Shown piece by piece: positions 9,027-17,261 of a DNA stretch of 36,474 nt. Origin of the DNA: Saprospiraceae bacterium (GTDB lineage Bacteria; Bacteroidota; Bacteroidia; Chitinophagales; Saprospiraceae). The notes under the pieces are model-generated. The model made no database searches. It saw only the letters and a list, made by a program, of their open reading frames with translations, and had not been told where the DNA came from. The position numbers were made by a program, and so were the translations under genes. Each line of letters starts with the position of its first letter. Position 1 is the stretch's first letter. The DNA lies in the NCBI GenBank assembly GCA_013140975.1, contig JABFRV010000055.1, forward strand, positions 1 to 36,474, in the 5' to 3' direction.

Positions 9027-11270
9027 ATGAAATATATTATTCTTTTTACTTTACTTCTTTCGGCACATAAATCGTATTCTACGATTTGGCAGGTAGGGCC
9101 GGGTAAACAATATACATCTCCATCCAAAGTAAGTAGTCTTGTTAAAAATTTCGATACAATAAATATAGAAGCCGGAATTTATCCACAGGATGTTTGTTTT
9201 TGGACCGCAGACCATTTGCTTATTCGTGGAATAAATGGAAAGGCCCATTTAAAATCAGGAGGCAGAGCAGCGGGACAAAAAGCAATTTGGGTAATACAAG
9301 GTGATTCAACTATAATAGAAAATATTGAATTTTCAGAATGCAAAGTTCCTGATAAAAATGGTGCAGGTATACGGTTGGAAGCAACACATCTTGTGGTCAG
9401 AAATTGTTATTTTCATCATAACGAAACTGGAATTCTTGGTGGAGATAATGTAAACAGTAATGTGCTTATAGAATTTTCTGAATTTGGATATAACGGATAT
9501 GGAGATGGATTCTCTCATAATTTATATTTAAACCACATTAAAAATTTTATTTTTAGATTTAATTATTCACACAATGCTACAATTGGACATCTTGTAAAAT
9601 CTCGTGCACACAATAATTATATATTATACAATAGATTGACTCAGGAGAAGGGTAATGGATCATTTGAAATAGATCTTCCCAACGGTGGCTACTCTGTTGT
9701 TATAGGAAACATAATTCAGCAAGGACAAAATTCAGAAAACGGAACACTCATTGCGTATGGTGAAGAAGGATTAAATAATCCAACACCCAATCAACTTATT
9801 CTTAGTCATAATACTGTAATTAATGAAAGACAAAATGGAACTTTTATTCTTGTTAAAACAGGAATGGAGTCATTATTAATGATCAACAATGCGTTTTCCG
9901 GAACAGGAACTTTTATGAATGGAACTCCTAATAAAATGGAAGAATTTGGTACCATCAGGAACACAAATTTAAATTCTCTTCAATTTAAAAATTCTTCAAA
10001 TTTTGATTACACACCAACTGAATTATCGCCTTGTTTTAATAAAGGATTTTTTTCGACGTTTTTATATCCTCAATTTACACCAACATTTCAATATAAACAT
10101 CCAGCCCAATTTGAGAACAGAGATATAGAATTAATTCATGATGTTGGTGCAATAGAAGCACATTTTTTGAATCCTTTTATTACTCCTGTAAAAGGCCAAT
10201 ACAAAAAAGATTTTGTAATTGTTAATTATGTTGATTGGAGCAATGCTGGAATTCAAGATGGATGGTGTGGAACACAATCTTATGATGGACATCAAGGTAC
10301 CGATTATGTGCTTGATGGATTTATTTCAATGTCCAGTGGAGTTCCTGTTGTTGCTGTAGATAGTGGCGTAGTTACTTCTATTAAAAATGGACTTTTTGAT
10401 AAGGAAACTACTTCTCAGGTTAATAAAGGTTTAGGAAACTATGTATGTATTAAGCATTCTGGAAAGTATTATACCTACTATGCGCATTTAAAGAATAATT
10501 CTATCACGGTTAAACCGGGTGATCGCGTAACTCAAAACCAGATTCTTGGAGAAATTGGCAGCAGTGGCAATAGTACAGACCCTCATTTGCATTTTGAGTT
10601 TTGGTGGGACAGTACCATTCTCATTGATCCGTTTAAGACACCTTGTGGAAATGTAACTTCCTTTTGGAAGGACCAATTAGTATACGATACTTCACATTAT
10701 GTATGGAGATCAGGAATGTTGTCAGGACTTACAGTCATGGATTCACTTCGTTTTAATAATTATCAAAAATTTGAATTCGATATTGATAAAGATTATTATG
10801 CTACATACTGGAACCTTGGCCATGGTTTAAGAAAGGGGGATCGATATTCATTTCAATGGTATAATGAAGCAGGAATAAAAGTGTGGCAAGTGGAAGATAT
10901 TTCAGATGCTGATTATTGGTATTATTACCTCTGGTCAAATGTTGATATAAAAAATTTAGGATCTTGTAACAAATGTGAAATCAGATATCTTATTAACAAT
11001 CAAGTTATAGAGAAAAAAAACTTTTCTGTTAGAAAATTATCATCAACTCAAAATCCGAATAATTCCCGAATCTATACGAATCATATTGGTGCGATTATAC
11101 CGGAAGAATATTCAATCGTAGATTGCTTTGATATAACAGGAAAAAAAGTACCTTACAACCAATCAGGAAATCTATTAACTTGGAACAATAATTTCAATGG
11201 AATTCTCTTCGTACGATATTTCTATAATAATAATATTTATACTCAAAAATTATTTTCCTCTTTGAATTAA
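9027..11270 (+). CDS. Secreted right-handed beta-helix / M23 metallopeptidase fusion with T9SS-type tail
   Basis: A signal peptide (1-18) precedes a right-handed parallel beta-helix domain at about 20-380, of the kind beginning WQVGPGKQYTSPSKV with later VVRNCYFHHNETG and EIDLPNGG. Next is an M23 (lysostaphin/LytM) zinc peptidase domain at about 400-540. Its ligands and catalytic residues are visible: H422 and D426 in HQGTD, H487 in YYAHL, and H520/H522 in HLHFE. A beta-rich linker domain follows, and the last 75 residues resemble a T9SS type A sorting domain (CFDITGKKV, then a final strand KLFSSLN). The protein probably cleaves peptide cross-links in peptidoglycan at or outside the cell surface, with the helix binding polysaccharide. 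A near-match to TAnnTTTG (TATCTTCG, 9002-9009) sits upstream. The domain order is unusual. Confidence 0.85.
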   Translation: MKYIILFTLLLSAHKSYSTIWQVGPGKQYTSPSKVSSLVKNFDTINIEAGIYPQDVCFWTADHLLIRGINGKAHLKSGGRAAGQKAIWVIQGDSTIIENIEFSECKVPDKNGAGIRLEATHLVVRNCYFHHNETGILGGDNVNSNVLIEFSEFGYNGYGDGFSHNLYLNHIKNFIFRFNYSHNATIGHLVKSRAHNNYILYNRLTQEKGNGSFEIDLPNGGYSVVIGNIIQQGQNSENGTLIAYGEEGLNNPTPNQLILSHNTVINERQNGTFILVKTGMESLLMINNAFSGTGTFMNGTPNKMEEFGTIRNTNLNSLQFKNSSNFDYTPTELSPCFNKGFFSTFLYPQFTPTFQYKHPAQFENRDIELIHDVGAIEAHFLNPFITPVKGQYKKDFVIVNYVDWSNAGIQDGWCGTQSYDGHQGTDYVLDGFISMSSGVPVVAVDSGVVTSIKNGLFDKETTSQVNKGLGNYVCIKHSGKYYTYYAHLKNNSITVKPGDRVTQNQILGEIGSSGNSTDPHLHFEFWWDSTILIDPFKTPCGNVTSFWKDQLVYDTSHYVWRSGMLSGLTVMDSLRFNNYQKFEFDIDKDYYATYWNLGHGLRKGDRYSFQWYNEAGIKVWQVEDISDADYWYYYLWSNVDIKNLGSCNKCEIRYLINNQVIEKKNFSVRKLSSTQNPNNSRIYTNHIGAIIPEEYSIVDCFDITGKKVPYNQSGNLLTWNNNFNGILFVRYFYNNNIYTQKLFSSLN

Positions 11271-11297
11271 TTAAGGACTTTTAAATAGGAGCTGATA

Positions 11298-11320
11298 ACA
11301 TTCCGGTAATAATGGAATGT
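11298..11320 (+). other. Hairpin between the M23 fusion gene and the small secreted protein gene
   Basis: ACATTCC and GGAATGT form a perfect 7-bp stem around a 9-nt loop, 28 bp after the stop of the peptidase gene and 33 bp before the next start. It is followed by an AT-rich run rather than a clear U-tract, so it may be a weak terminator or an mRNA-processing or stability element. Confidence 0.4.
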
Positions 11321-11352
11321 ATTTATATTAGAAATTTATAAAATGTACTCCT

Positions 11353-11748
11353 ATGAAAAATTTACTGTATATCGGCTTCCTTTTATTTATAATTCAGGAT
11401 TCCTTAATGTCACAAATTTCTACTTATTGGATCGGCGGTCAACCTGGTAAATCCAGAGATTGGAATACTTCCTCTAATTGGAGTAATTCTAAGGTTCCTA
11501 ATGAATTCTCAGATGTAAAAATCGTTTACAAAGAAAGCAATGTAGATTGTTATCCTGAAATTAATAAAGGGAGCTTTAAAGTTCATTCTATTACAATTGA
11601 GCATGGTGCTTCGCTTCGTATTCAAAAAAATGCAGAGTTGACAATCTTTTATGAAGCAGCCGCAGACCTGATTATCGAAAATATTGACATTCGAGGCAAC
11701 TTACATTTACGATATCTTAAAAATAAAGACTTAGCTGCATTAAAATAA
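11353..11748 (+). CDS. Small secreted protein with a single adhesin-type beta-helix start module
   Basis: This 131-aa protein has a signal peptide ending near SLMSQ. The mature part matches the start module of very large Bacteroidota adhesins and autotransporter-like proteins: a Trp-rich YWIGGQPGKSRDWNTSSNWS, then VPNEFSDVKI, then HSITIEHGASLRI and a beta-strand ladder. In other proteins this module precedes long repeats and a sorting domain; here the gene stops after it, with no sorting tail. It may be a stand-alone surface protein or the remnant of a longer gene. It follows the M23 fusion on the same strand after an 82-bp gap that contains a hairpin. No function can be assigned. Confidence 0.7.
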   Translation: MKNLLYIGFLLFIIQDSLMSQISTYWIGGQPGKSRDWNTSSNWSNSKVPNEFSDVKIVYKESNVDCYPEINKGSFKVHSITIEHGASLRIQKNAELTIFYEAAADLIIENIDIRGNLHLRYLKNKDLAALK

Positions 11749-11833
11749 TTATAAATTCTAAATCTTCAATTCTATCCTCAGGATTATGAGTTCAATAATT
11801 AGCAATTCTCATCCCGACTTTATGTCGTAACAC

Positions 11834-11854
11834 TTTTCAATTTTCAATTCTCAA
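11834..11854. repeat. Three heptamers TTTTCAA / TTTTCAA / TTCTCAA
   Basis: Three head-to-tail 7-bp units lie in the convergent gap between the small secreted protein gene and msrBA. TTTTCAA is the reverse complement (in rotation) of the AAAATTG unit repeated twelve times at 30634-30717, so the same simple repeat occurs at two sites. Just before it, CGAC-TTTAT-GTCG (11815-11827) can form a small hairpin. Confidence 0.6.
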
Positions 11855-11864
11855 TTCTTTCTTT

Positions 11865-12959
11865 TTATTTAAAGAACGTAGAGGCTCTATCTCTTGTTCT
11901 TTTAATTCGGGGAATCGATTCTTGTAAAACATAAGGATGACCCGGATTATTTTTTATAAAATCCTGGTGATAATCTTCAGCCTTCCAAAATTTTTCAAAT
12001 TTTAAAACTTCAATAGCGATCGGTTTACTATATATGCCTGATGCGTTCAATTCTTTGATGTAAGATTCTGCCAGATTTTTTTCCTCTATAGTTCGATAAA
12101 AAATTATAGAACGATATTGTGTTCCATTATCAGGTCCTTGTCCGTTTACCTGTGTTGGATCTAACGATGCAACGAACACTTTAAGTAGTTCAGAATAATT
12201 AATGATTTTAGAATCATATTGAAACTCAAATGCTTCAGCGTGACCCGTTGATCCGGTTCCAACCTTCTCATAACTCGGATTTGCTGACTTTCCACCTGAA
12301 TAACCTGATATAACATCTTTTACACCTTTTACCTGCTCAAACACTCCTTCTTCACACCAAAAACATCCACCGGCAAATGTTGCCGTTTTTAAATCCAAAG
12401 GATCGCTTTCTTTTTCAATAGCAATAAATTTGAGAGCTATGCCATCTATACAATATCGCAATCCAGTGGGCTTGGGTCCATCATCAAAAACATGACCTAG
12501 ATGTGCACCGCAACGTTGACAACTTAAGGCCGCTCTAACAATACCGTGTGATTTATCTGAAGCGATTCCTAAACTTTTGGTAGAATATTTATCAAAGAAA
12601 CTTGGCCAACCCGTTCCTGAATTAAATTTAGATTCTGAAGAAAATAATGTGTTATTACAACCAATACAATTATATACTCCGTAATCATGATTATCATTAA
12701 GAGGTGAAGTAAAAGGCCTTTCCGTCCCCATTTCACGGGTAATTTGATAAATTTCATCTCCTAAAATTTTTCTCCATTCTTTATCTGTTTTAATAACTTT
12801 TTCAGTCCAAAGCGTATCTATTACAATTGGTTCTCCGGTATTATTATTTATAACCATATCTTTGTTTTTGTCCTCAGAAACGACATGATTATTTTTTGTA
12901 GATTGTGCACAATTGAAACCGGAAGAGATTACAATTAATAACAAGAATATTCCTTTCAT
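11865..12959 (-). CDS. msrBA: Bifunctional methionine sulfoxide reductase, MsrB-MsrA order, probable lipoprotein
   Basis: This enzyme repairs both epimers of methionine sulfoxide. The N-terminus has a hydrophobic segment and a lipobox-like SGFNC (Cys17), so it is probably a periplasmic lipoprotein. The MsrB domain (about 62-182) has the zinc cysteines C98/C101 and C147/C150 and the catalytic C170 in RYCIDG. The MsrA domain (about 190-345) begins ATFAGGCFWC with catalytic C199, and has the GYSGG and DPTQVNGQGPDNGTQYRS motifs. Fused forms exist in both domain orders; here B precedes A. The length of 364 aa is as expected for a fusion with signal peptide. The gene is divergent from the metallo-beta-lactamase/rhodanese gene, which also deals with oxidised or reactive sulfur. 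Confidence 0.93.
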   Translation of the reverse strand: MKGIFLLLIVISSGFNCAQSTKNNHVVSEDKNKDMVINNNTGEPIVIDTLWTEKVIKTDKEWRKILGDEIYQITREMGTERPFTSPLNDNHDYGVYNCIGCNNTLFSSESKFNSGTGWPSFFDKYSTKSLGIASDKSHGIVRAALSCQRCGAHLGHVFDDGPKPTGLRYCIDGIALKFIAIEKESDPLDLKTATFAGGCFWCEEGVFEQVKGVKDVISGYSGGKSANPSYEKVGTGSTGHAEAFEFQYDSKIINYSELLKVFVASLDPTQVNGQGPDNGTQYRSIIFYRTIEEKNLAESYIKELNASGIYSKPIAIEVLKFEKFWKAEDYHQDFIKNNPGHPYVLQESIPRIKRTRDRASTFFK

Positions 12960-13038
12960 CTTCTTAATTTATTTTTATTGATAGGTCAATTCTCAATAAA
13001 CAAACAGGCCTTGTACTTGTTTTAGCATTTTGGAATTT

Positions 13039-14427
13039 ATGAATTCTTTAAAAGTTGATCAATTCTATACTCGATGCCTGGCTCAAGGTGCATATTACAT
13101 AGTTTCAGACAATGAAGCAATAATTATTGACCCATTGCGAGAAACAGAGCCATATCTTTCAAGACTTGAAGCAGATGGAGTAAAATTAAAATATATATTT
13201 GAAACACACTTTCATGCTGATTTTGTTTCCGGGCATGTAGATTTGAGTAAAGCAACCGGAGCTCCTATTGTTTATGGCCCGGGTGCAGTTACTTCTTTTG
13301 AAAGTATTGTAGCTAAGGACGATCAGGTCTTTAACTTTGGCTCAAGTACAATTAAGTTACTTCATACCCCTGGACATACACTTGAAAGTTCGGTGTTGGT
13401 CCTTATTACTAATGAGCAAGAAGAGATTGCCGCATTTACTGGTGATACCTTATTCATTGGAGATGTTGGAAGACCTGATCTTGCACAGAATTCTCAAGTA
13501 ACAAAAGAAGATCTGGCAGGAATGTTATTTGATTCTTTACGAAATAAAGTCATGACGCTTCCAGCTGATATAATTATTTATCCTGCTCACGGTGCCGGTT
13601 CAGCTTGTGGTAAAAATATGAGTGATGAAACAAGTTCTACACTAGCTGAACAGTTGCAAACGAATTATGCATTGCGCGCTGATATGACAAAGCAGGAATT
13701 TATCCGGGAAGTTCTTCACGAAATGCCAGCTCCTCCCTCCTATTTTGAACATAACATTAAACTTAATAAAGAAGGGTTCAGCGATTTTAATAATGTAAAT
13801 TCTCGTGATAATAAAGCTTTGAAAATAGAAGAATTTGAATCACTTTCTAAGCAACCAAACACTATAATTCTTGATACAAGAGATCCCTCCGAATATTATA
13901 AAGCTTCAATTCCTGGCTCTTTAAATATTGGACTTAATGGTGATTTTGCTCCTTGGGTAGGAACAATTCTAGCTGATGTAAATCAAGATATATTATTGAT
14001 CTGTGATTCCGATAAAGCAGAAGAAAGTATTATGCGTCTAAGAAGAGTTGGTTTTGATAGGGTTCTTGGATTTTTACAAGGAGGTATTGAAAATTGGAAG
14101 AATGCAGGAAAAGCAACTGAACATGTACACAGAATTACCCCTGAACAATTATTAAAGATTCAATCTGAATCACCGCTCAAAATTATTGATGTAAGAAAGG
14201 AAACTGAATATAATAATTCACACATACCTGAAGCTGTTAATTGCCCATTACATTTAATCCAAGAATGGTCAGATGAATTGGATTCCAAAATTCCATTTGC
14301 AATTCACTGTGCAGGAGGGTTTAGAAGTATGATTGCATCCAGCATTCTAAAAGCAAAAGGGATTCATAACTTTTATGAAGTAGAAGGTGGCTATAAAGCT
14401 CTGTCCTCAATATTAATTCAAGCATAA
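13039..14427 (+). CDS. Metallo-beta-lactamase/rhodanese protein (persulfide dioxygenase-like)
   Basis: An ETHE1-like metallo-beta-lactamase domain (about 1-245) carries THFHAD (H57, H59, D61), H66, PGHT (H113), GDTLF (D136) and YPAHGAG. These ligands suit a mononuclear iron persulfide dioxygenase. Two rhodanese domains follow. The first (about 270-350) is degenerate: its loop CDSDKAEE (C322) lacks the usual arginine. The second (about 365-462) has an intact CAGGFRS loop with C424. The likely job is oxidation of glutathione- or low-molecular-weight-thiol persulfides and sulfane sulfur transfer in the cytoplasm. A TTG at 13030 would add three residues (MEF), but the ATG at 13039 gives the normal N-terminus and is preferred. 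The GNAT gene starts 4 nt after its stop. Confidence 0.88.
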   Translation: MNSLKVDQFYTRCLAQGAYYIVSDNEAIIIDPLRETEPYLSRLEADGVKLKYIFETHFHADFVSGHVDLSKATGAPIVYGPGAVTSFESIVAKDDQVFNFGSSTIKLLHTPGHTLESSVLVLITNEQEEIAAFTGDTLFIGDVGRPDLAQNSQVTKEDLAGMLFDSLRNKVMTLPADIIIYPAHGAGSACGKNMSDETSSTLAEQLQTNYALRADMTKQEFIREVLHEMPAPPSYFEHNIKLNKEGFSDFNNVNSRDNKALKIEEFESLSKQPNTIILDTRDPSEYYKASIPGSLNIGLNGDFAPWVGTILADVNQDILLICDSDKAEESIMRLRRVGFDRVLGFLQGGIENWKNAGKATEHVHRITPEQLLKIQSESPLKIIDVRKETEYNNSHIPEAVNCPLHLIQEWSDELDSKIPFAIHCAGGFRSMIASSILKAKGIHNFYEVEGGYKALSSILIQA

Positions 14428-14431
14428 GATT

Positions 14432-14947
14432 TTGAAGGAGTATATTCTTCCCTGTGAGATTGCGGATATAAATATTATATCACAACTTCATAATGAAGCG
14501 ATTCAATTTCAAAACTTAAATTCAATTCAAAGTTGGTTGCCAATTGAAGCTGATCAATTAGCATCAGACTTGAATAAAAATTACTATTGGAAAATTTTGA
14601 CAAATGATAAGATATCAGGAATATTTAAATTGTTGGAAGAAGATTATGTAATCTGGGGAGAAAGAGAAGATCAACTCGCAATTTATTTACATGGCATAAT
14701 ATCTACTGAAAGAGGAGGTAAAAAATTATTTCCTTTTATATTTGATTGGTCTAAAGAATTCGTTAAAAATAAAAATAAGAAATATATTCGTATGGATACC
14801 TGGACTAACAATCCCAAACTTATTTCATACTACCTATCATTCGGATTTATAATAGTTGATCAGACACAAGCTGCTCATCCTGATAAATTACAAGCCTGTT
14901 ATTCTTCTACCTCATTAACGTTGCTACAATATCATGTCGATGAATAA
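14432..14947 (+). CDS. GNAT-like N-acetyltransferase
   Basis: This 171-aa protein has the GNAT layout: an N-terminal helix pair, a central beta-strand region with ISGIFKLLEEDYVIW, a pyrophosphate-loop region STERGGKKLF (about 90-100), and the C-terminal MDTWTNNPKLISYYLSFGF typical of acetyltransferases. The acceptor substrate is unknown. The only reasonable start is a TTG 4 nt after the preceding stop, since no ATG occurs near the N-terminus of the frame. Its end overlaps the next reading frame by 14 bp if that gene starts at 14934, so the three genes from 13039 form one unit. Confidence 0.75.
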   Translation: MKEYILPCEIADINIISQLHNEAIQFQNLNSIQSWLPIEADQLASDLNKNYYWKILTNDKISGIFKLLEEDYVIWGEREDQLAIYLHGIISTERGGKKLFPFIFDWSKEFVKNKNKKYIRMDTWTNNPKLISYYLSFGFIIVDQTQAAHPDKLQACYSSTSLTLLQYHVDE

Positions 14948-15806
14948 CAATCATTATATGAAGTGGATTTTGATAATCATATTGGGTTTAATTTGGGGCT
15001 CAAGCTTTATCTTAATAAAAAAAGGACTTGAAGGATTTGCATATGTTGAAGCAGCTTCAATAAGAATGATGGCTGCCGGAGTAGTTTCCATTATTCCAGC
15101 ATTTTTTCATTTAAAGCGAATACCTAAAGACAAATATTTAGTTGTTTTTTTAACAGCACTGTTTGGTATGTTTTTTCCGGCGTACTTATTTTGTTTAGCG
15201 CAAGTCAAAGTACAAAGTGTAGTAGCTGGATTACTGAATGCATTAACGCCTGCATTTGCGTTTTTAATAGCTATACTATTTTATAATACAAAGTTTAAGA
15301 ATTTACATCTTGCTGGATTAATCATAGGATTATGTAGTGCAATTTTGCTTTCCTTAGAAAGATCTTCTGGCAACATTAGTTTTAATTCATATTCATTATT
15401 TGTTGTTCTGGCAACATTAAGTTACGGGACAAATATTAATGTTGTAAAGAATCATCTTCAGCAAGTCAACTCACTTTCTGTATCCTTTGTTTCAGTATCT
15501 ATTGCTGGATTCTTGTCATTCTTAATATTTTTTATTCCAAATATGTCTGCGTATGCAGTTTCAAGTTCAAATATTGGTGCTTTTCTTTATTTAATAATTT
15601 TGGGAGTTCTGGGAACTGCTTTGGCTCAGGTTTTGTTTAACAAGCTAATCCAGATATCTTCAACCATATTTGCCGGATCAGTAACTTTTTTAATACCATT
15701 AGTAGCTTTGATCTGGGGAATAATAGATGGTGAGGTCATAGGATTTTCACACTTCATTTGTATACTTGGCATATTATTCAGCGTTTATTTAATACGAAAA
15801 TCCTAA
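14934..15806 (+). CDS. EamA/DMT-family transporter
   Basis: This is an inner-membrane protein of 290 aa with about ten hydrophobic segments arranged as two EamA halves. It starts WILIIILGLIWGSSFILIKKG, the standard opening of the drug/metabolite transporter superfamily. The second half begins near TLSYGTNINVVKNH and ends with LGILFSVYLIRKS. Exported substrates of this family range from amino acids to drugs, and nothing here narrows it. Starts at 14934, 14940 and 14958 are all possible; the last lies 10 nt beyond the GNAT stop and gives the shortest, most typical N-terminus. Translation is probably coupled to the upstream GNAT gene. Confidence 0.87.
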   Translation: MSMNNNHYMKWILIIILGLIWGSSFILIKKGLEGFAYVEAASIRMMAAGVVSIIPAFFHLKRIPKDKYLVVFLTALFGMFFPAYLFCLAQVKVQSVVAGLLNALTPAFAFLIAILFYNTKFKNLHLAGLIIGLCSAILLSLERSSGNISFNSYSLFVVLATLSYGTNINVVKNHLQQVNSLSVSFVSVSIAGFLSFLIFFIPNMSAYAVSSSNIGAFLYLIILGVLGTALAQVLFNKLIQISSTIFAGSVTFLIPLVALIWGIIDGEVIGFSHFICILGILFSVYLIRKS

Positions 15807-15859
15807 ACGAAAAAGTGTTAAAAATCAATTACATTTAATATAAATATTTCTTTTCATTT

Positions 15860-16744
15860 ATGAAAAATTTTGTTATTCTAATTCAGTTATTCTTATTTCA
15901 ATTCTCACTGGCTGCCCAAAACATTCTTGAAAAGTCATTACTTTGGGAAATTAGTGGAAAGGGAATTCATGAGAAATCATATCTATTCGGAACAATACAT
16001 CTTATACCTAAAGAAGATTTTTTTCTACCCGAAAAATTTGAAAAAGCATTTGAATCTACTTCTACACTTTATCTTGAATTGGACATGAATGAGATGACCG
16101 ATATTGGTAAAATGATGGGCATAATGGAAAAATGCTACATGAATAATAACAAAAAACTCTCTGATTTACTTAGTGAAGAAGAATATAGCATTGTAAAAGA
16201 AAAAATGGAATCCATGGGATTACCTATGATGTTATTTGAAAGAATGAAGCCTTTGTTCATTAGCGCAATGTTATCTATGGAAAGCTCAAACCCATTTGAA
16301 GGAAGTTCAGAGAGTACCAAATCGTATGAATTAGAATTTACGCAGATGGCAAATTCTAAAGGAAAGCCTGTTAAAGGTATTGAAACTATGGAGTTTCAGC
16401 TAAGCATATTCGATTCAATTCCATATGATGTACAAGCTAAAAGTTTGGTTCACTCTTTAAAATCAGAAAAAAACAAAGCTGATGATAGTATGGATTCTTT
16501 GATCAAATTGTATAAATCTCAAGATATCAATAAACTTATGTCTGTAATTGAATCCTCAGATGAAGACATGAAGCCATATATGAATCTAATGCTAAACAAT
16601 CGTAACATGTCCTGGATTCCAATTATGGAAAAAGCTATGATAGATAAATCATGTTTCTTTGCTGTTGGCGCAGGTCATCTTGGTGGAGAAAAGGGAGTAA
16701 TCCAATTACTCAGAAAACAAGGATTCAAAGTTAAAGCCTTATAA
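15860..16744 (+). CDS. TraB/GumN family protein
   Basis: This is an exported protein of 294 aa with a signal peptide ending AAQ (about residue 20). Family signatures are SYLFGTIHLIP near the N-terminus, LYLELDM at about 72-78, GIETMEFQLSIFD in the middle and the C-terminal FAVGAGHLGGEKGVIQLLRKQGF. The conserved GTIH, E and GAGHL residues are those of the TraB/GumN/Tiki metalloprotease-like superfamily; a metal-dependent peptidase function is an inference from Tiki. The gamma carbonic anhydrase-like gene begins 1 nt after its stop, so the two are co-transcribed. Confidence 0.87.
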   Translation: MKNFVILIQLFLFQFSLAAQNILEKSLLWEISGKGIHEKSYLFGTIHLIPKEDFFLPEKFEKAFESTSTLYLELDMNEMTDIGKMMGIMEKCYMNNNKKLSDLLSEEEYSIVKEKMESMGLPMMLFERMKPLFISAMLSMESSNPFEGSSESTKSYELEFTQMANSKGKPVKGIETMEFQLSIFDSIPYDVQAKSLVHSLKSEKNKADDSMDSLIKLYKSQDINKLMSVIESSDEDMKPYMNLMLNNRNMSWIPIMEKAMIDKSCFFAVGAGHLGGEKGVIQLLRKQGFKVKAL

Positions 16745-16745
16745 T

Positions 16746-17261
16746 ATGCCCCTAATTTTAGAAGTGCGAGGTTTCATACCAAAAATACATGATTCATGTT
16801 TCATTGCGGAAAATGCAACAATAGTAGGAGATGTTGAAATTGGACAAAAAAGCAGTGTTTGGTTTAATGCCGTAATTCGAGGGGATGTAAATTCCATAAA
16901 AATCGGTTCCGAAGTAAATATTCAGGATGGCGCAATAATACATTGTACTTATGAAAAATCTATAACTGAAATTGGTGACAGGGTTAGCGTTGGTCATAAT
17001 GCAATTGTGCATGGATGCAAAATAGAATCTGACGTACTCATTGGTATGGGCTCAATAATTATGGATCATGCATATATTCCTTCTCATGTTATTATCGGAG
17101 CCGGTGCTGTAGTTCCTGAAAATATGATATTGGAATCTGGATTTATTTATACCGGAGTACCAGCCAAAAAATTAAAAGTTATTGATAAAGACAATTTCCA
17201 GTTTTTTATTGAGAGAACCGCTAAAAATTATCAGATGTATTCTTATTGGTTCAAGAAATAG
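16746..17261 (+). CDS. Gamma carbonic anhydrase family protein (left-handed beta-helix)
   Basis: This 171-aa protein has regular hexapeptide repeats (VGDVEIG, IKIGSEVNIQDGAIIH, VLIGMGSIIMD) folding as a left-handed beta-helix trimer. The three metal-ligand histidines of gamma carbonic anhydrases are present as H66, H84 and H89, and the IRGD motif (44-47) and Q60 also match. It may hydrate CO2, but many relatives (YrdA/PaaY/CaiE type) show little or no such activity. The gene overlaps the 3' end of the convergent murQ by 11 bp. Confidence 0.88.
   Translation: MPLILEVRGFIPKIHDSCFIAENATIVGDVEIGQKSSVWFNAVIRGDVNSIKIGSEVNIQDGAIIHCTYEKSITEIGDRVSVGHNAIVHGCKIESDVLIGMGSIIMDHAYIPSHVIIGAGAVVPENMILESGFIYTGVPAKKLKVIDKDNFQFFIERTAKNYQMYSYWFKK

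Noticed and set aside
13030-13038. TTG start for the metallo-beta-lactamase/rhodanese gene
   Set aside because: It adds only three residues, and the ATG at 13039 gives the family-typical N-terminus.
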